NCBI RefSeq assembly: GCF_900964775.1
Contig: NC_041808.1
Location: forward strand, 33,031,411-33,095,410
Direction of reading: 5' to 3'
DNA from: Scleropages formosus
Taxonomy: Eukaryota > Chordata > Actinopteri > Osteoglossiformes > Osteoglossidae
DNA length: 64,000 nt
The position numbers were made by a program, and so were the translations under genes. Below the pieces are notes generated by a model. The model saw only the letters and a list, made by a program, of their open reading frames with translations. It did no database searches and was not told the origin of the DNA. This document shows positions 1-12,599 of this stretch, one piece after another; the stretch's first letter is position 1, and every line of letters begins with the position of its first letter.

Positions 1-299
1 TGATTAAGATAGGACGCCCAAAATCCCCGCTGCTCTGTTTGCTTTCGCTTTCGTTTCTTCCGTTTCTCCTCAGCCACGGTTACTGCTGCTGTGACTCATT
101 CAGGACGCAGTCTGGTAAACTTCCATTTATTTTATGCGTGCTCCAAGACATTTGATGAATCACGTTAGAGAAACACAGTGGAGGTTGGTTCTGAGCAACA
201 AAAAAGGAAAATCGCAATCGTTCCTCCAATTTCTGCTTTCTGTGCCGCAACTTCATGCACAAGCGGCTTAGCGACTCGCTCTCCTGCAGCTTTCCTCCC

Positions 300-440
300 C
301 AGAATACCTTCACGTAAAGTCGCTCGAAAGAGGATAAAAACCGAACGGATTTTTGTCCAATAGGAAGCGGGAAGCTGAGCAGCCATCCAATAGGCGCCCC
401 GCGTTGCTCTTCACATCGTTTACTTCCGGCTTCGTACACC
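300..440. promoter_or_regulatory. Promoter-like block with two CCAAT boxes and an ETS site
   Basis: CCAAT boxes at 357-361 and 387-391 and an ACTTCCGG ETS-type site at 422-429 lie in a GC-rich stretch, with an AT-rich GGATAAAA at 332-339. This resembles a housekeeping promoter for a gene leaving the window to the left, or a regulatory part of an old mobile element. No coding exon next to it was recognised. Confidence 0.3.
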
Positions 441-1083
441 GGACTAAAGCAACATTTCCTCGTGCTCAGTATCTATCATTGCTAATGTACAACGTCGGCA
501 GTGAGCCACATAGTTCCTTACAATTATAACAATTATACATTTAGTGCTTTACGCAAAAGTAATACTATGCAGTATTAATATAAAAGTTACACACGCTGTA
601 GCACCGAGCGAGTTCGCAAAAAACGTCAACAAACAAACTCGTCAAGTTAACCACTAACCGTAGTCTAACCACTACACAGACAGAGTAAATAATGAAACAA
701 ACCCATATATATCAGTACTAGTCTACTGTGTTTATTAACAACTAACTGTCATCTGAAGGTGGGTGCGTCGACCTTCAGAATCAAACTGACAACATAATAA
801 TTTATAATTTTCTGAATAAGCGGTGCAGTTAGGTAACTTACTGTGGAACAGTTTCGGAATTCAAGGCTGTCACGTCGTCCAGAAGTAGAGCATTTTTACC
901 CGATTTCAAAGACAGTGAGTGCAACGAAAAAGGTGCGAAAGAAAGATGCCGACGCAGTCAATGAATGCGCACACTGTATTAGGCTACAGACCAGTCTAGG
1001 CGAGCAGGAGCTGGACAGTGGTGGCACATGATTTCCCTGTTTCCGTTACAGCTACCAGATCAGCGTTATTATCGTGGTAAAAC

Positions 1084-1368
1084 ACTAGGGGATCGGATCC
1101 CCCACTAAGTTTCTGAGCCACCTAACTAGTCTAATGTGGCCCCCCGACTTTCGTTTCATTAGAAATGGGCGTCATCAGTTCTCTTCCTTCTTTTTCTACC
1201 CCCCTTGGGGCTTCGACCATTACGTCCGATTTTTATTTTCGTTTTCTTAGCGAGCTCAATAAAGAGTGGCGCCACGGTTAGTGCTGGTGGTCATTCCAGA
1301 AACGACCGTGTCCCGCTATTCAACCCTGAGCTACTGGGGTTGGTCTCCAGTGTCACGTGTGCTCTGCA
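1084..1368 (+). mobile_element. Possible LTR fragment of an old retrovirus-like element
   Basis: An AATAAA signal at about 1258 is followed by about 110 bp that end in CA, resembling the R-U5 part of a retroviral LTR. The left end and target duplication were not found, so this is tentative. Nothing coding for such an element is seen beside it. Confidence 0.22.
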
Positions 1369-1585
1369 AAAAAAATAAGAAATAAATAAAAATAATGGAA
1401 ATTATTTCTAACATGTTTAATATATTTTCATATATTTCATATTTTATACTATAGGTGGAAGTGTGCTTCCTAAGATCAACGAAATGTTTATTTATACAAA
1501 GAAGTTCTGAGCGAGCCGTTTATTTACGATGCCTGTTTTTGATAATTGAACAAGGAAACTCCATTTAATAATTTAAAACATTTAT

Positions 1586-1920
1586 TTATGAGATGAGCGG
1601 CGCAGCAAGTAGCGCCTCTGTCTCACAGTGTCTGGGTGGTGCGAGAGGACGTGGGTTCGATCCCCGCCCGGTCTGTGTGGAATTTGCGTGTTCTCTGGGT
1701 GCTCTGGTTTCCTCCCACACTTGAAAAACATGCAGGTCACCCCTAGTATGTGAGTGACACGGAGAGAGTGTGTTCCACTGATCTATAGAGGAGTGACCCA
1801 TTGTAAGTGGTGTATTTAGCAGTATAAGTCACCTTGGTGAATAAGGTGTGTGGGCTGGTAACACTACATAAAGTTCATTAAAAGTTGCTTTCTAGTGTCT
1901 GCTAAATAAATGTATTAAAG
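1586..1920 (+). repeat. tRNA-derived SINE, family 2
   Basis: The head has a B box (GGGTTCGATCC) and the conserved middle reads TCCTCCCACA. The tail ends in the fish SINE/LINE tail motif TCTGCTAAATAAATG. The same unit recurs at 7862-8190 (minus) and 43050-43365 (plus). Confidence 0.8.
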
Positions 1921-2489
1921 CCTAAGCAATATGGTGCTTTCAACATTTGACTCAGTGCAGGTTTAAGGCTGTATACATACTATCTGTCTATTTAGAATTA
2001 TGGATTAAACTAAACGCTTATAAACAAAGGTCTAAACTGAAATATAAGACTCTATAAACATGGGATCTTGTTGGTTCTCTTCATTGGAGAAAAACGTTAT
2101 AATAAACATCAAAAAAAGTGACTCTAGGGTTTTTTATCATTGCAGATGTCAAAAAAAATCTGGGCTCCATACCATCGTGCCTGCAGGAGTTTTAGAAATA
2201 TCAGTTCATGTATTGACTTCTTAGATTATCATATGGATTTCAACTGTTGCTGAGTGATAAGTCATTATTCCTGCAAAGGCAAACATCTGTTTAACGTAAT
2301 TTTTCCATATAGGTGCCTGTAAGTTGACCTTTGACCGCAAAACACAAAACTCCTCAATGTTGTTCTCAGAGCACAGGTGGGTGGCCACAGTGCAGCATGG
2401 TGACCTGCTGGCTGGGTAGGATCACCTGGTTGACCTGGAAATGGGCTTCCATTCACTCTGCTCCCAGAGCTTCAGCTGGTAGCAGTTGG

Positions 2490-2640
2490 ATCAAATCCCA
2501 CCTCCAGTTGTAGTACCCTTCAGCAAGGCACTTACCTTAAATTGCTCCATTAAATTACCCAGATGTATAAATGGATAAATTGTGTAATTGCAGAGGCTTG
2601 AACAGGTCACCACTTGCCGCTGACACAATTAATCTAGATC
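2490..2640 (-). repeat. SINE-tail repeat, family 3
   Basis: Contains, reversed, the widespread fish unit with 'aaggcacttaccttaaattgc' like wording and an 'acagctgggtaat' equivalent. The same unit is better kept at 21795-22010 and 23424-23645. Confidence 0.55.
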
Positions 2641-3366
2641 GTTAATGTGATGGTGGTTTTTGGGTGGGGGTCATGTATTCAGCATGTTTCTGTACTACTC
2701 TTACTTTATTTTTTTCCATCTCACATGCACTTGGAGTACAGTGTGGGGAAAAGTAAAGCTTGAAGAGACCTACTGTACAAAGCTTAATTTTTCTAAATAA
2801 AAAGTATGATTTATAAATTAAAACATTAAGAAGTAAAAATTGAGTAATTACACTTTGTTTAAACCAGATATTTATTCTATAAATAACAACCATGTATCAA
2901 TAACCATTTTATAAAAATAATGCCCATTTCAAACAGAGATCCCAAAAGTTACTGAGCGGAAGGTCCTTATTCTAAGTTTATCTTTTTTTGGCTTTGCCAA
3001 AAAAGAAAAAAAAAAAAAAAAAAAAGCCCTTCTTGAGGTCAGTAGCAGTTTATCTTGTCTGTTTACAGCTTTATACTTCACTGAAGCAGCTATAGTTACC
3101 GCAAACCTGCATCTTTTTTTCCACAAGGGTTAGTTCTTCCCGCAGTTAGCTGCCATTCACACACATCTGTTCAACAGTGATCTGACTTCATCTTTCAGAG
3201 ACCAGTAGCTGTGCATTGTGCACCCTTCAGCCGCTTAGCTCTTTGTAATTCAATAAACATCACGTTTAAAATGGAGAAAGTCCATTATAACTTAAATGTT
3301 CTATGAGTGTCCTAATGTCTTCAGAGGAACGTGTGAAAACTTCTTGTATTTGTATATATTGATCAC

Positions 3367-6300
3367 CCCAGACACCATCACGCCTCCCACAATTCCATAC
3401 GGCACCTCCCAGAAACTAATGAGAAAGGTAACCAGGAAAGGCAGCAGGTCCAGACCTGGAGAGAGAAAGAGAAGCATAGGAGGAATTTAGAGTGTGACTA
3501 ACCATTTTCAAAAACCCTACATACATTAATTTGAACCTTGACCTGAAGGTATAATGGAAGTGCTGACAATTGAAAATGCAAGATCACAGTCACTGAGACC
3601 TGCTGGCATTTACAGATTTAGGCCAGAAGGGGCAACACTCACTGCAGTTCTGCCACAGGTCCTGGAAGACACGGTAATCTGCCATGGGAGCCACAGAGCA
3701 GATAATTACAGCAGCCAGGGATGCCTTGGGGATGTAGTGGAATAGGGGCATGAAGAAAGCCAGGGAGAGAAGCACGATGGTGCCTGCAGTGGGGAGAGTG
3801 GCGAAAATATCACTCACACTGTACTAAACCAACTGCAATAGATTGTCTACCAATATATATATTTCTTACATAGTTTTCTAAAAAAAAAGTACTAAACATC
3901 TAAGAGCGCATTCAACCAAGGACCATAAAAGCAGTTCAGTACACCGCAGTACAGTTCCTTCATGACATCAAAAGTACACAAACGCACCAGTCACAACTCC
4001 GCCTGCTGGGGTACACACTCCGGTCTGTGAGTTCACTGCACTCCTGCAGAAAGACAGAATTTATTTCACAAACCAAAGATGATCAGTTCACACTGCACCC
4101 AATACAGACTCCATACATACAAATCAATTACATATCCAAAGGTCTGGGGCTGAATTTGTAGTCTAAAACATGTTTAAAATCAAACAAAAGGAGCTTTTCC
4201 CCCTTTTATGATGGTAATGAACTCTGATAGCCTCTTAAGACATCAAATTCTATTAAATAGGTAAAAAACAAGGAGACACTGTGTACATGTTTCACTTTGA
4301 ATGCAAATGTATCACACTAGTTTGTTATATTACAGTAACACCTCTAGTTATATCTTATGTATCATATAGAGTTTAAACTAAAAATCCTTAGCGTCTCACC
4401 TGCCAAAACTTCCCGTGACAGGATAAGAGGAGACAAAGGAGCCCAGGATGTTGGTGAGTCCTGAAGGAACAGCACAGGAACTTAAGTGTTAAAAAGGTGG
4501 TAAATTAACATAGTCTGCTCTTGCGACAAGTCAACAAAAGCAGTTTCATACATACCAATTGCAAATATTTCCTGGTTGGTATCTATCCGGTAATCATTCT
4601 GACTGGCTACAAGAAAAGTAGAAATTGTCACATGTCATCATCATATCATCACGATGTAATTTTTTTTTTTTTTTTTAATGGCAGAAATTCTTTGAGCTGG
4701 CAGCTAAAAAAAAAAAAAAAAAAGCTACTGATATTCTCCCAGCTTATCTACAACTACCCTATAGAACCTTATCAAAGTCAGGACTCTGATCGTATTGTAT
4801 AGCACATGGAATATAATATTAATTTATAAGAAACAGAGGTAGAGCTACACAGGATGTCAACTGTAACGGAGCGTGATGAGTACGACTCAGCAGTTTCAAT
4901 TCTCACCATAGGCTTTGGCTATAGCAATGCTTTCCAGCAAGCCCATGAGTGGGACGATGACCAGCCCCCCTTGTAAACTCTGTCAAAGAGGGAGAAATAA
5001 GTCACCATGAATCCCAAGTAGGCTAGCACAGATAGCACTACAAGATTCTGGCATTTTTCACATATTATATATATGTTCTACTTCAGCTTATTCAAGTCTT
5101 TGGAATCTTTGGTCAAATTATAGACTCCTTGAGTCTGTTATTCAGCCGAAATTCATAACAACATAAGCTTGACTGAGCAGGCTTTTTTCCAATTTATTCT
5201 TAAAGAAATGTCTCTTAATACCTTCGTACGCAATTACGTATTGTGCTCAGACGAAAAATTAGAACACACCAGTTGAGGTACCGAATACCGATACCGTGGT
5301 CCACTTGACATTGTAGACATTGATTCACCAAAAACTGGAACAGCTGCATACCTGTGCAGTTTGACTGAAGGAAAGCACAGTGCCGTTTGGAGTTTTTTCA
5401 GAGAAGGGCGGAGGCTTTACTGGTGGGAGGCCCTGGGAGGTCTCGCCTGTCATGGTGAAGGGCTTATAGCCCCAAACCTCGGCAAAATACACCAGGAAGG
5501 TTGCGCCAACCACCACTAGGGCACTGCGGGCTAACGGGAACATGGAGACACAGTCAGATGTGGGGTAAACTACCTGACACTGCTCCTTCAATGAGAAGAA
5601 ATTCTCACTAAAAGCACAAACATTCCCACAAGGTCACTGGTTGTACATGAAATTGAATCAACAGCTGAATCTGCCCTGAGGAAATTAAAGTGCAAATATT
5701 AAATTTCCACATATCGTCTTCTCCACAAATAATGGTATCAAGTAACCAAATATATAACGTTAATCACAAGACTCCAGAATACAGATGTACATTCTTAGTT
5801 GTATAGGATACTCTTTTGTTTAACTTGGATCTTACACGGATTATAACCCACATATTTACATCGCTGCGTGTTTTTTGCACTTACATTAAGCACCACTGTC
5901 AAGGATGCAACAGCTGAAACAACTTTTTAGTCACTTGCAGATAGTGCAGCACAGGCAATTACATTGAGACCCCAACATACCTCAGGTAAAGAGGAATGAG
6001 TTTTCAGAAGGACAATATTAAACAAGAGCGCTTTTGGAAGTTGAAAACTAACCTGTGACAAGGCCCCAGATGAGGCCTTGAATCCTCTTGCTGCTCACAG
6101 GGTGGTCCTCAGAACCTGCAGGGATCTTTCTAGTAAGGAGCACTAGTGTGCCGATACAGAGTAGGCCCATGACAACATCACACAGCCTAGAAACAAGAGT
6201 AAATGTTGAGAAAATTTAAGATGACCCCACTCCATCTCACCCCACACCTCACAGGAAAGGAAGCTTACCTGGCCTCAGGGATCTTCAGGAATGTGTAGTA

Positions 6301-8730
6301 GAGCTGCAGGAGGAATTGTTGAGGGACCTCGCCAATACCAAGTATGTTCTGTAGTCCAGAAACGCAAAAAAAAAAAAAAAAAAAAAAAAAAGACATTTTC
6401 ATCAACAGAGGACAATTCTCTTAGGCAAGATCCACCCCATTAGCTCTGTGAGTATAGTCTTGTTTCCCAGATACCATCTGTTTGAACATAAGGACAAGCT
6501 GCTAGCCCATGTTCTACAAAACTGCTCAGCCTGGTTTTTAACTCACTCACCTTCAGCTGTCCAAAGACAATGGTGACAGCGGCTGCACAAGTAAAGCCTT
6601 TGATTACAGAGTCAGAGATGTGGTCTAACAGGAATCCTGCAGAACACATGGCACCATCAGGAGACAGATGAGAGTCTCAAAGTTTACACCATACGCTGGC
6701 ACTAATCTTACTACTGAGAACTTTTACATGTACAAAATGCATTATTAGCAAATGAGTTAGGTCCTGCAACGCTGGCTCTCAAATACCCTTCCTACACAAT
6801 GTACATCTTGAAGAACAGTTGTAGAGCAAAGTGAATATCTAATTTTAACTGATCACCTGATGTTTTAGAAATACACATGGCTCTTTAATGCATACTCAGA
6901 ACACACTGTGTTGATCCATCAGTGTTCCTCTGTTGAAGGCATTTAGCAAAAGGCCATTCATAAATGAATGAACAGTCCCCAAACTAGGATTCAAACTCAG
7001 AGCCACCTGGTCAAGAGTTCAGTGGTCACATTAAGGTATTGTGCTTCACTGCCCAGGCACCCTCGAATCTTACCGAGCCTCAACACAGACATGATGACCT
7101 GGATGACACCACACAGGAAGGTCAGCAGCACAGCATGGCCTGGATGGTGACCCACATGAGGGGCACACAAAAGTGACATAATGGCCGTTGGGCCCAGCAC
7201 AACATCCTTCGATGTTCCGAACATGCAGTAGATGAATCCGCCCATGAATGCAGAATATAATCCGTACTGGAGAATGGAAAGCGTGACAGAGAACATTCCA
7301 GTGAATGGGGAAAGAACATGAAAGATGAGACTGTAACAATGATTTCTAGAAGGTCACTCACAGAGTAGAAAGGCACTGATTCAAACAAGGCCCAAATTAT
7401 CCAAATCAACTAATGCCACACTCCTGCGCAGAAAAACACACACCTATAGGGGCAAACCACCACGTTTTACGTTGGAGCAGCAAAACTACAATGATTTTTT
7501 TTTTTTTTTTTACCTCAACTTATCGTTATCTGAATAAACTGTAAACTACTGTTTCAAAAAAAAAAAAAAAAAAAATTATCAACTTGAACATAAAGTATTC
7601 ACCGAGCTGACTGTTGTTAAAAATGTCAACCAAGTTGAATAACTTGGCGTTACTGTACTGCAACATGAGTCTTCCTGGACTTCAAATGTGTCATTTGTGC
7701 CCTTAACCACAACCCTAACCACTGCTACCTAACCAATACAACTGACAAAACCGACTCACTATGGATAAAAACTTGTCCTTATACAGGGTCAGGGTTATTC
7801 AGAACCTATCCAGTAAGCACATGGCACTAGGCTGGGCAGGGTACACCCTTGTACAGTATCCACACACACATTAAGCTAAATACATTTACTTAGCAGACAC
7901 TGTTCTCCAAAGCAATTTCCAATGAACTCTATGTAGTGTTATCAGCCCACACAACTTATTCACCAAGGTGACTTACACTGATAGATACACTACTTGGGTC
8001 ACTCATCCATACACCAGTGGAACACACTCTCTCTCTGTGTCACTCACATACTATTGGGAACCTGAACAGCATGTCTTTGGACTGTGGGAGGAAACCAGAG
8101 CAGACACGGGGAGAACATGCAAACTCCACGCAGACTGAGCTAGGATCGAACCCATGTTCTCGGCAGCAGCTCACTGTGCCACCATGCCTGCTGTAAAGAC
8201 AAGTTCCCCAAAACACATGTCTCTGGATTTTGGAAGGAAACCAAAGCGCCCAAAGGAAACCCACGCGAACATGAGGAGAACATGTAAACTACAGAGCTGA
8301 ATTCCAAATGCACAGCTCAGGCAGTCGTCTTTGCTGCACCACCATGGTGCCCACTTATATAACGACTGATATAATTAAAAGTATTCAACAAGTTTTACAG
8401 GGGCCCATTTATTTTTTTTTTCCCCACTTGCTTTTCCACTGCTTCTGTGCTTTCATCATCATCACCCAACTCTCTTAAGAAAAGGAGTTGAGAGGGAAGA
8501 GAGGAGGGAGCCGGGCTTACCTGGGGGGGGAGGCCGACCACCTCGGCGTAGGCCAGGGACTGGGGCACGGTGGTCAGCCCAACGGTGATGCCCGCAATCA
8601 GGTCCATCTGCAGCCAGCTGAGCCGGTACCTGGGCAGCCACACGAGAATAGGCAGCCAGGTCTTCAGAGAGGCCTGGGGAGAACATACCCCTCCACCGCT
8701 GGACATGGGCATGTCCAACACTTGGTCCAT
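3367..8730 (-). CDS. slc26a11: Sodium-independent sulfate/anion transporter SLC26A11, C-terminus not in window
   Basis: Multi-pass SLC26-family anion transporter, known from the lysosomal and plasma membrane. Coding exons on the minus strand, 5' to 3': 8730-8521, 7266-7074, 6636-6551, 6348-6269, 6186-6053, 5530-5352, 4979-4907, 4606-4556, 4460-4400, 4043-3988, 3783-3643, 3455-~3367. Phases agree at every junction, giving about 451 residues. Recognisable blocks are LAYAEVVGLPPQ, YGLYSAFMG, LGPTAIMSLL, SDSVIKGFT, TGETSQGLPPV, PLMGLLESIA and VTGSFGR, all in the order of human SLC26A11. The ATG at 8730 is chosen because a splice acceptor lies just upstream (exon edge about 8803), which leaves a short 5' UTR; ATGs at 8712 and 8706 are alternatives. 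The last donor is uncertain. The C-terminal STAS domain expected in this family is not found between 1 and 3366, so those exons lie left of the window or are lost. Confidence 0.93.
7862..8190 (-). repeat. tRNA-derived SINE, family 2
   Basis: Reverse copy of the 1586-1920 unit inside the slc26a11 intron between the first and second coding exons. A further diverged head-like piece follows at about 8195-8330. Confidence 0.75.
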
Positions 8731-9484
8731 GCCGGTCTTTTTGTCACCAACGTGAACGTACAGCCACCAGGTCACCCCCAGCGGTGAGGACAAAGCCCGT
8801 CTGCTGCACCCAGGAAACATTCCATTAAGAAGGGAATTATAACACATTAAATGTTGTTGTGCAGCCAATATTAAAGAGATTCAGTGAGTTAAAATCCCAG
8901 GTTTATATCCACGCGACATAACACACCTGTTCGCTGGGAGCGTCAAAGATCGATGCGTGTCGTCATCATCATGTGTCACACATATCCGGAAATCAACACT
9001 TTTTTTAAATATATATAAGTATATTATTATAGATTATACGTGTCACACTCTTTGAGCTTCTTCGCGGGTAGGGACCGGGTTTCCCGTGTTCCTCCTGTGT
9101 ACCAAAACAGTACAGTTTTTTCTTTTAAAAAAGTTCCCGTAAAGCATCTTTTCCCAAACGCAATGATTAACTGATCCAGCGGCTGCACGTGACCGTCTGC
9201 GATAGTGGCTTTAGACGATCACTTACACGAGTGGATAGTAAATCAAGAAAAAAAGCACAAATGTGACGAAGACTCGGCAGTGAATATCATCATCATGTAA
9301 ATATTTCTCCTTCAGTCAGTACAGCAGAAGCACCTGTTGACTTGTCAGCGAACAGTACACAGATTAAGTTCTTGAAATGACGTGATTTACGCATAATCAT
9401 TTTTAATCGCTACGAAGATTACACCTACTTTTTTCAGAAAAACAAAAAAAATAAAAACTGGTTTAAAAAATTAGGGGAAGTTAC

Positions 9485-9620
9485 CGTCACCGGCGTACTG
9501 TATCCAGCGCGGCCAAAATGGAAATGAGCCTCCAGTCACCTTGCTCACTGCGATCTGTTAAATATTTACAATTTCAGAATGAATTAATCAATATCTTGAA
9601 GGAACAGTACCCCTTGATTC
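9485..9620 (-). other. slc26a11: Probable non-coding first exon of slc26a11
   Basis: On the minus strand a GC-rich block ends in a GTAACT donor just below 9485. It could join the acceptor next to 8803, which opens the first coding exon. The right (5') edge is a guess. The block sits between the coding exons and the CpG-rich promoter at 9700-9800, as expected for a 5' UTR exon. No transcript evidence is available here. Confidence 0.4.
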
Positions 9621-9713
9621 AAGCCGCTTGAGCCGGTGTGTACGCGCGCGCGTGTCGTGTGTGTGTGTGTGAGTGAAGAAGCCGCTCATCGTACTTTCGC
9701 TCTGGGAAAGTGG

Positions 9714-9723
9714 GTCACGTGAC
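9714..9723. promoter_or_regulatory. GTCACGTGAC palindrome (CLEAR-type E-box) at the slc26a11 promoter
   Basis: A perfect 10-bp palindrome with a CACGTG core lies in a CpG-rich block (about 9700-9800) upstream of the slc26a11 first exon. It equals the CLEAR consensus bound by TFEB/TFE3/MITF at lysosomal genes and also fits USF binding. Human SLC26A11 shares a two-way promoter with the lysosomal gene SGSH. No SGSH exon is visible to the right here. Confidence 0.6.
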
Positions 9724-9761
9724 CCCGGCGGCTTCTTCCTCCTCGCCTCGCGTGGAGCTCC

Positions 9762-9890
9762 ATGGCGGAAGCGCTGCCTCCGTGTCGCCGTACCAGACAC
9801 ACTGGCTCTGCCACATTTTCTGAATGCTGGCTGACGTGGCTCTCCTTTTTCACCGACCTGGATTGCTTCACATATCTTTGTCTTAAATGA
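9762..9890 (+). CDS. Small unassigned ORF opposite slc26a11
   Basis: A 42-residue ORF starts MAEALPPCRRTRHTG at the edge of the CpG-rich promoter block, on the strand facing away from slc26a11. Its ATG (9762) has a fair context. It matches no protein I recognise and is not the start of SGSH. It may be chance, or part of a divergent non-coding transcript from a two-way promoter. Confidence 0.15.
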   Translation: MAEALPPCRRTRHTGSATFSECWLTWLSFFTDLDCFTYLCLK

Positions 9891-10659
9891 CAGTCAGCTA
9901 GATCTCTGAATAGTTTTATTTCCTGTGTTCCTCATGTCCATGGCCTCCCCTGGCACCCCCCCCCCCCGAAATCCCAGTCCTCACTCCAGCTCCAGCCAGC
10001 AGTCCTTAAGCAACGGCAGGTACAAACACTCCCTGCCACGACAGCACCACAACAGGGCTCTCCGGATCTGAACCCGGCTATGCAGAATGGGCCGCTCCCA
10101 AGTTGGACAACTGCGTCGACGGCTGACGTCAGTTTCTGAGTGTTTCCATTACACCCAGTTGTGTGACAACATGAACATGCAAATACAATGGAGGAAGCGC
10201 AACTGTGCCTTTATGCAAAGAATGAGTCGACTTGCAACGTGTTCTACTCTCATTATTTGAAAAGGCCCAGCCCATGATACATCCTGCTCTTAAACTCCTT
10301 TAATAGTGTTCCGGGTCCATTTATTCCTTCTAGCACAGGTCTGTTTGTCCAGTCTTGATCTGCTCAGATATGTAAGTGCAAAGGTCTTCTTCTCTTGGCC
10401 CCATTGTTACTCCAGCCTGAGAGCTTGCCTGAAGAAAATGGCAGCAATGTCGGAACTTGGGGGCATGCCTTTGTGTACAGTGCTGCAAAACTCTTTTTCC
10501 ACTTTTCTTTATTTCTGCTTTTTTTAATATTAAATTTCATCAGAAATTTTGTCAGTTCTAGTGGCATATGAATGAAGCCTAAGAGAGGAAAAAAGACACC
10601 AATGTTTTTACGTAATTTTCTTGGTGTTTTAAGATAAAGTAATTGCCCTTCAGAGTCAG

Positions 10660-11230
10660 GAACTCCTGGTACTATTCTCTGTATCTAAATGTTTCTTGTA
10701 GCTGTTGATCAGGATCTCACATTACTGTGGAAGAATTTTGGCCCACTGCTCCATGCAACGCTGCTTTAACTCAGCAATATTTCAAAGTTTTTGAGTATGA
10801 ACAGCTCAGGTCTTGCCATAACATCTCTTTTGGATTCACGTCAGGTTTTAGTCTAGGCCGTTTCCTAAATGTATTTATTTTTCCAGCCATTGTGATGTTG
10901 ACTTGCTTGTATGTTTTGGATCACTGTCTTGCTGCATGACCTGATACAAACAAGACTTCACAGTTCCTTCAATGATAACAATGCACCCAAGTCTTTCGGC
11001 AGCAAGACATCCCCAGACCATCACACTGTCACCACCACCCTTGACTGCAGAATGTTCTTACTCTGAAATTCTCTATTTGGTTTTTGCCAGAAGTTAAGGG
11101 GGGACGGGAGGTATCCAAAAAGTTCTACTTTTGATTCATCAGTCCACAGAGTCCTGTAGTTCCCTGGAGGTAAAAAGGCTGCAAAAACAGGGCAAACACT
11201 TTTTCGCAGCACTTTACATTTCTCAAAAAA
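10660..11230 (-). mobile_element. Tc1-like DNA transposon relic
   Basis: The minus strand encodes WTDESKVELFG, typical of Tc1 transposases around the second catalytic Asp. Further down in other frames come SVMVWGCLA-like and DSDPKHTS-like pieces (the third catalytic region). Frames are broken and no inverted ends were identified, so it is old and inactive. Confidence 0.7.
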
Positions 11231-11428
11231 GAAGCATAACCAGTCTCATCACCACTATTGCACATCATAAGATCTATCACCAAATACTCACTGCAGAAAA
11301 TATGACTACAGTATGATTTTTTACTTGCAGTGGGAAGACTGCAGGTTCAAATCTATGCTCCTGCTGTAGTACCATTTACCAAGGATTTATTCCTCAACTG
11401 CACCAAGATTATACAGCTGTAACCCACT

Positions 11429-11727
11429 ATAGGTGGTCCCTAATTTACGATGGTTCGACTTGCGATTTTTTTCAACTTTACGATGGTGAGGTGGCGATAG
11501 ACGTGCAGTAGAAATCGTACTTCAAATTTTGAATTTAGATTTTTTTCCGGGGCACACGGAGTGATACTCTCTCACGATGCTGGACAGCGCCCGCTATCTA
11601 CATCTCCCAGTCTGTCACGCGTAGGTGTGTATAAGGTGTATTAAATGCATTTTCAGCTTATGATATTTTCGACTTATGATGGGTTTCAGTAACATAACCC
11701 CATCGTAAACTGGGTACCACCTGTATA
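11429..11727. mobile_element. MITE-like element with imperfect terminal inverted repeats
   Basis: The left end reads GGTGGTCCCTAATTTACGAT and the right end, reversed, GGTGGTACCCAGTTTACGAT. TATA lies at both edges. The roughly 300-bp body has no ORF. This fits a non-autonomous DNA transposon with TA-type target duplication. Confidence 0.6.
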
Positions 11728-12364
11728 CTGTATGTGTGTTGCTATACTGTACATCAGCCACACGGTGGTGCTTCAGGATAACCAGGTTCAGGTGGCCCTC
11801 TGCTGTAGATAGTTATGTGGGTTGATAGCACTTCTTGAAAAAGCAAGTCAAATTAACTAAGAAAGAAAAATGTGTATTAAGCAATACGATAGCCAATGTA
11901 ATATATGTAGACTGGCCACAGACTTTATACTAGTATTTTAAGACAAAAATTTGAATAATCTTACTTCATCTGTCCTCAGCCTTGTACATTCCAAGTTATA
12001 AAAACATATGTAACTCTCTGACGGGTAAAAATATTCCACCTATATAATCTTTCCATCATTACAACCTGTCATCAGGGTGTACACAACTTTGTACCCTCCC
12101 TATTAATATTCCCAATTAAAAGAAATACATAATCAGCCATAATCTTTAAAGCACAGGGTAACCTTGTCATCAAAAGGCTATTAGTCATGCAAAGAAATAA
12201 AGCTTTTTGAAGTCGTTGCACAAAAGATATGCATTCATGGACGACTGTATTAAATTTAAAAAGGCATGTATTCATTTAGCAGATGCTTTGCTGCCAAGCA
12301 ATGTACAATGACTACTATGTAGTATTTGGCTGAAATATTTAAGTTAAGACAACTTACAATGCAG

Positions 12365-12580
12365 GGGATGGGGTGGTGCAGTGGGTTTGGCTGGTGCTTG
12401 CTGTGTGGTGGGTCTGGGGTTCACGCCCTGCTGGGGTGCCTTGCGTCAGACTGGTGTCCCGCCCTGCATGTGTCCCCTCCCCCCCTCAGCCTTGTGTCCT
12501 GCGTTGTCAGGTAAGGCTCTGGCTTGCTGTGACTCCACTTGGGACGAGTCGTTGTTGACATTGGTTGGTTTTAAAATACT
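12365..12580 (+). repeat. tRNA-derived SINE, family 1
   Basis: Starts GGGGTGGTGCAGTGGG and carries the diagnostic unit seen about a dozen times in the window, here well diverged. It sits just beyond the 3' end of the LINE at 12600. Confidence 0.8.
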
Positions 12581-12599
12581 GGGTACACTACACAAAATG

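Noticed and set aside
80-439. 119-codon minus-strand ORF
   Set aside because: No ATG-led conserved domain, no splice context, and it covers a CCAAT-rich promoter-like block; most likely composition.
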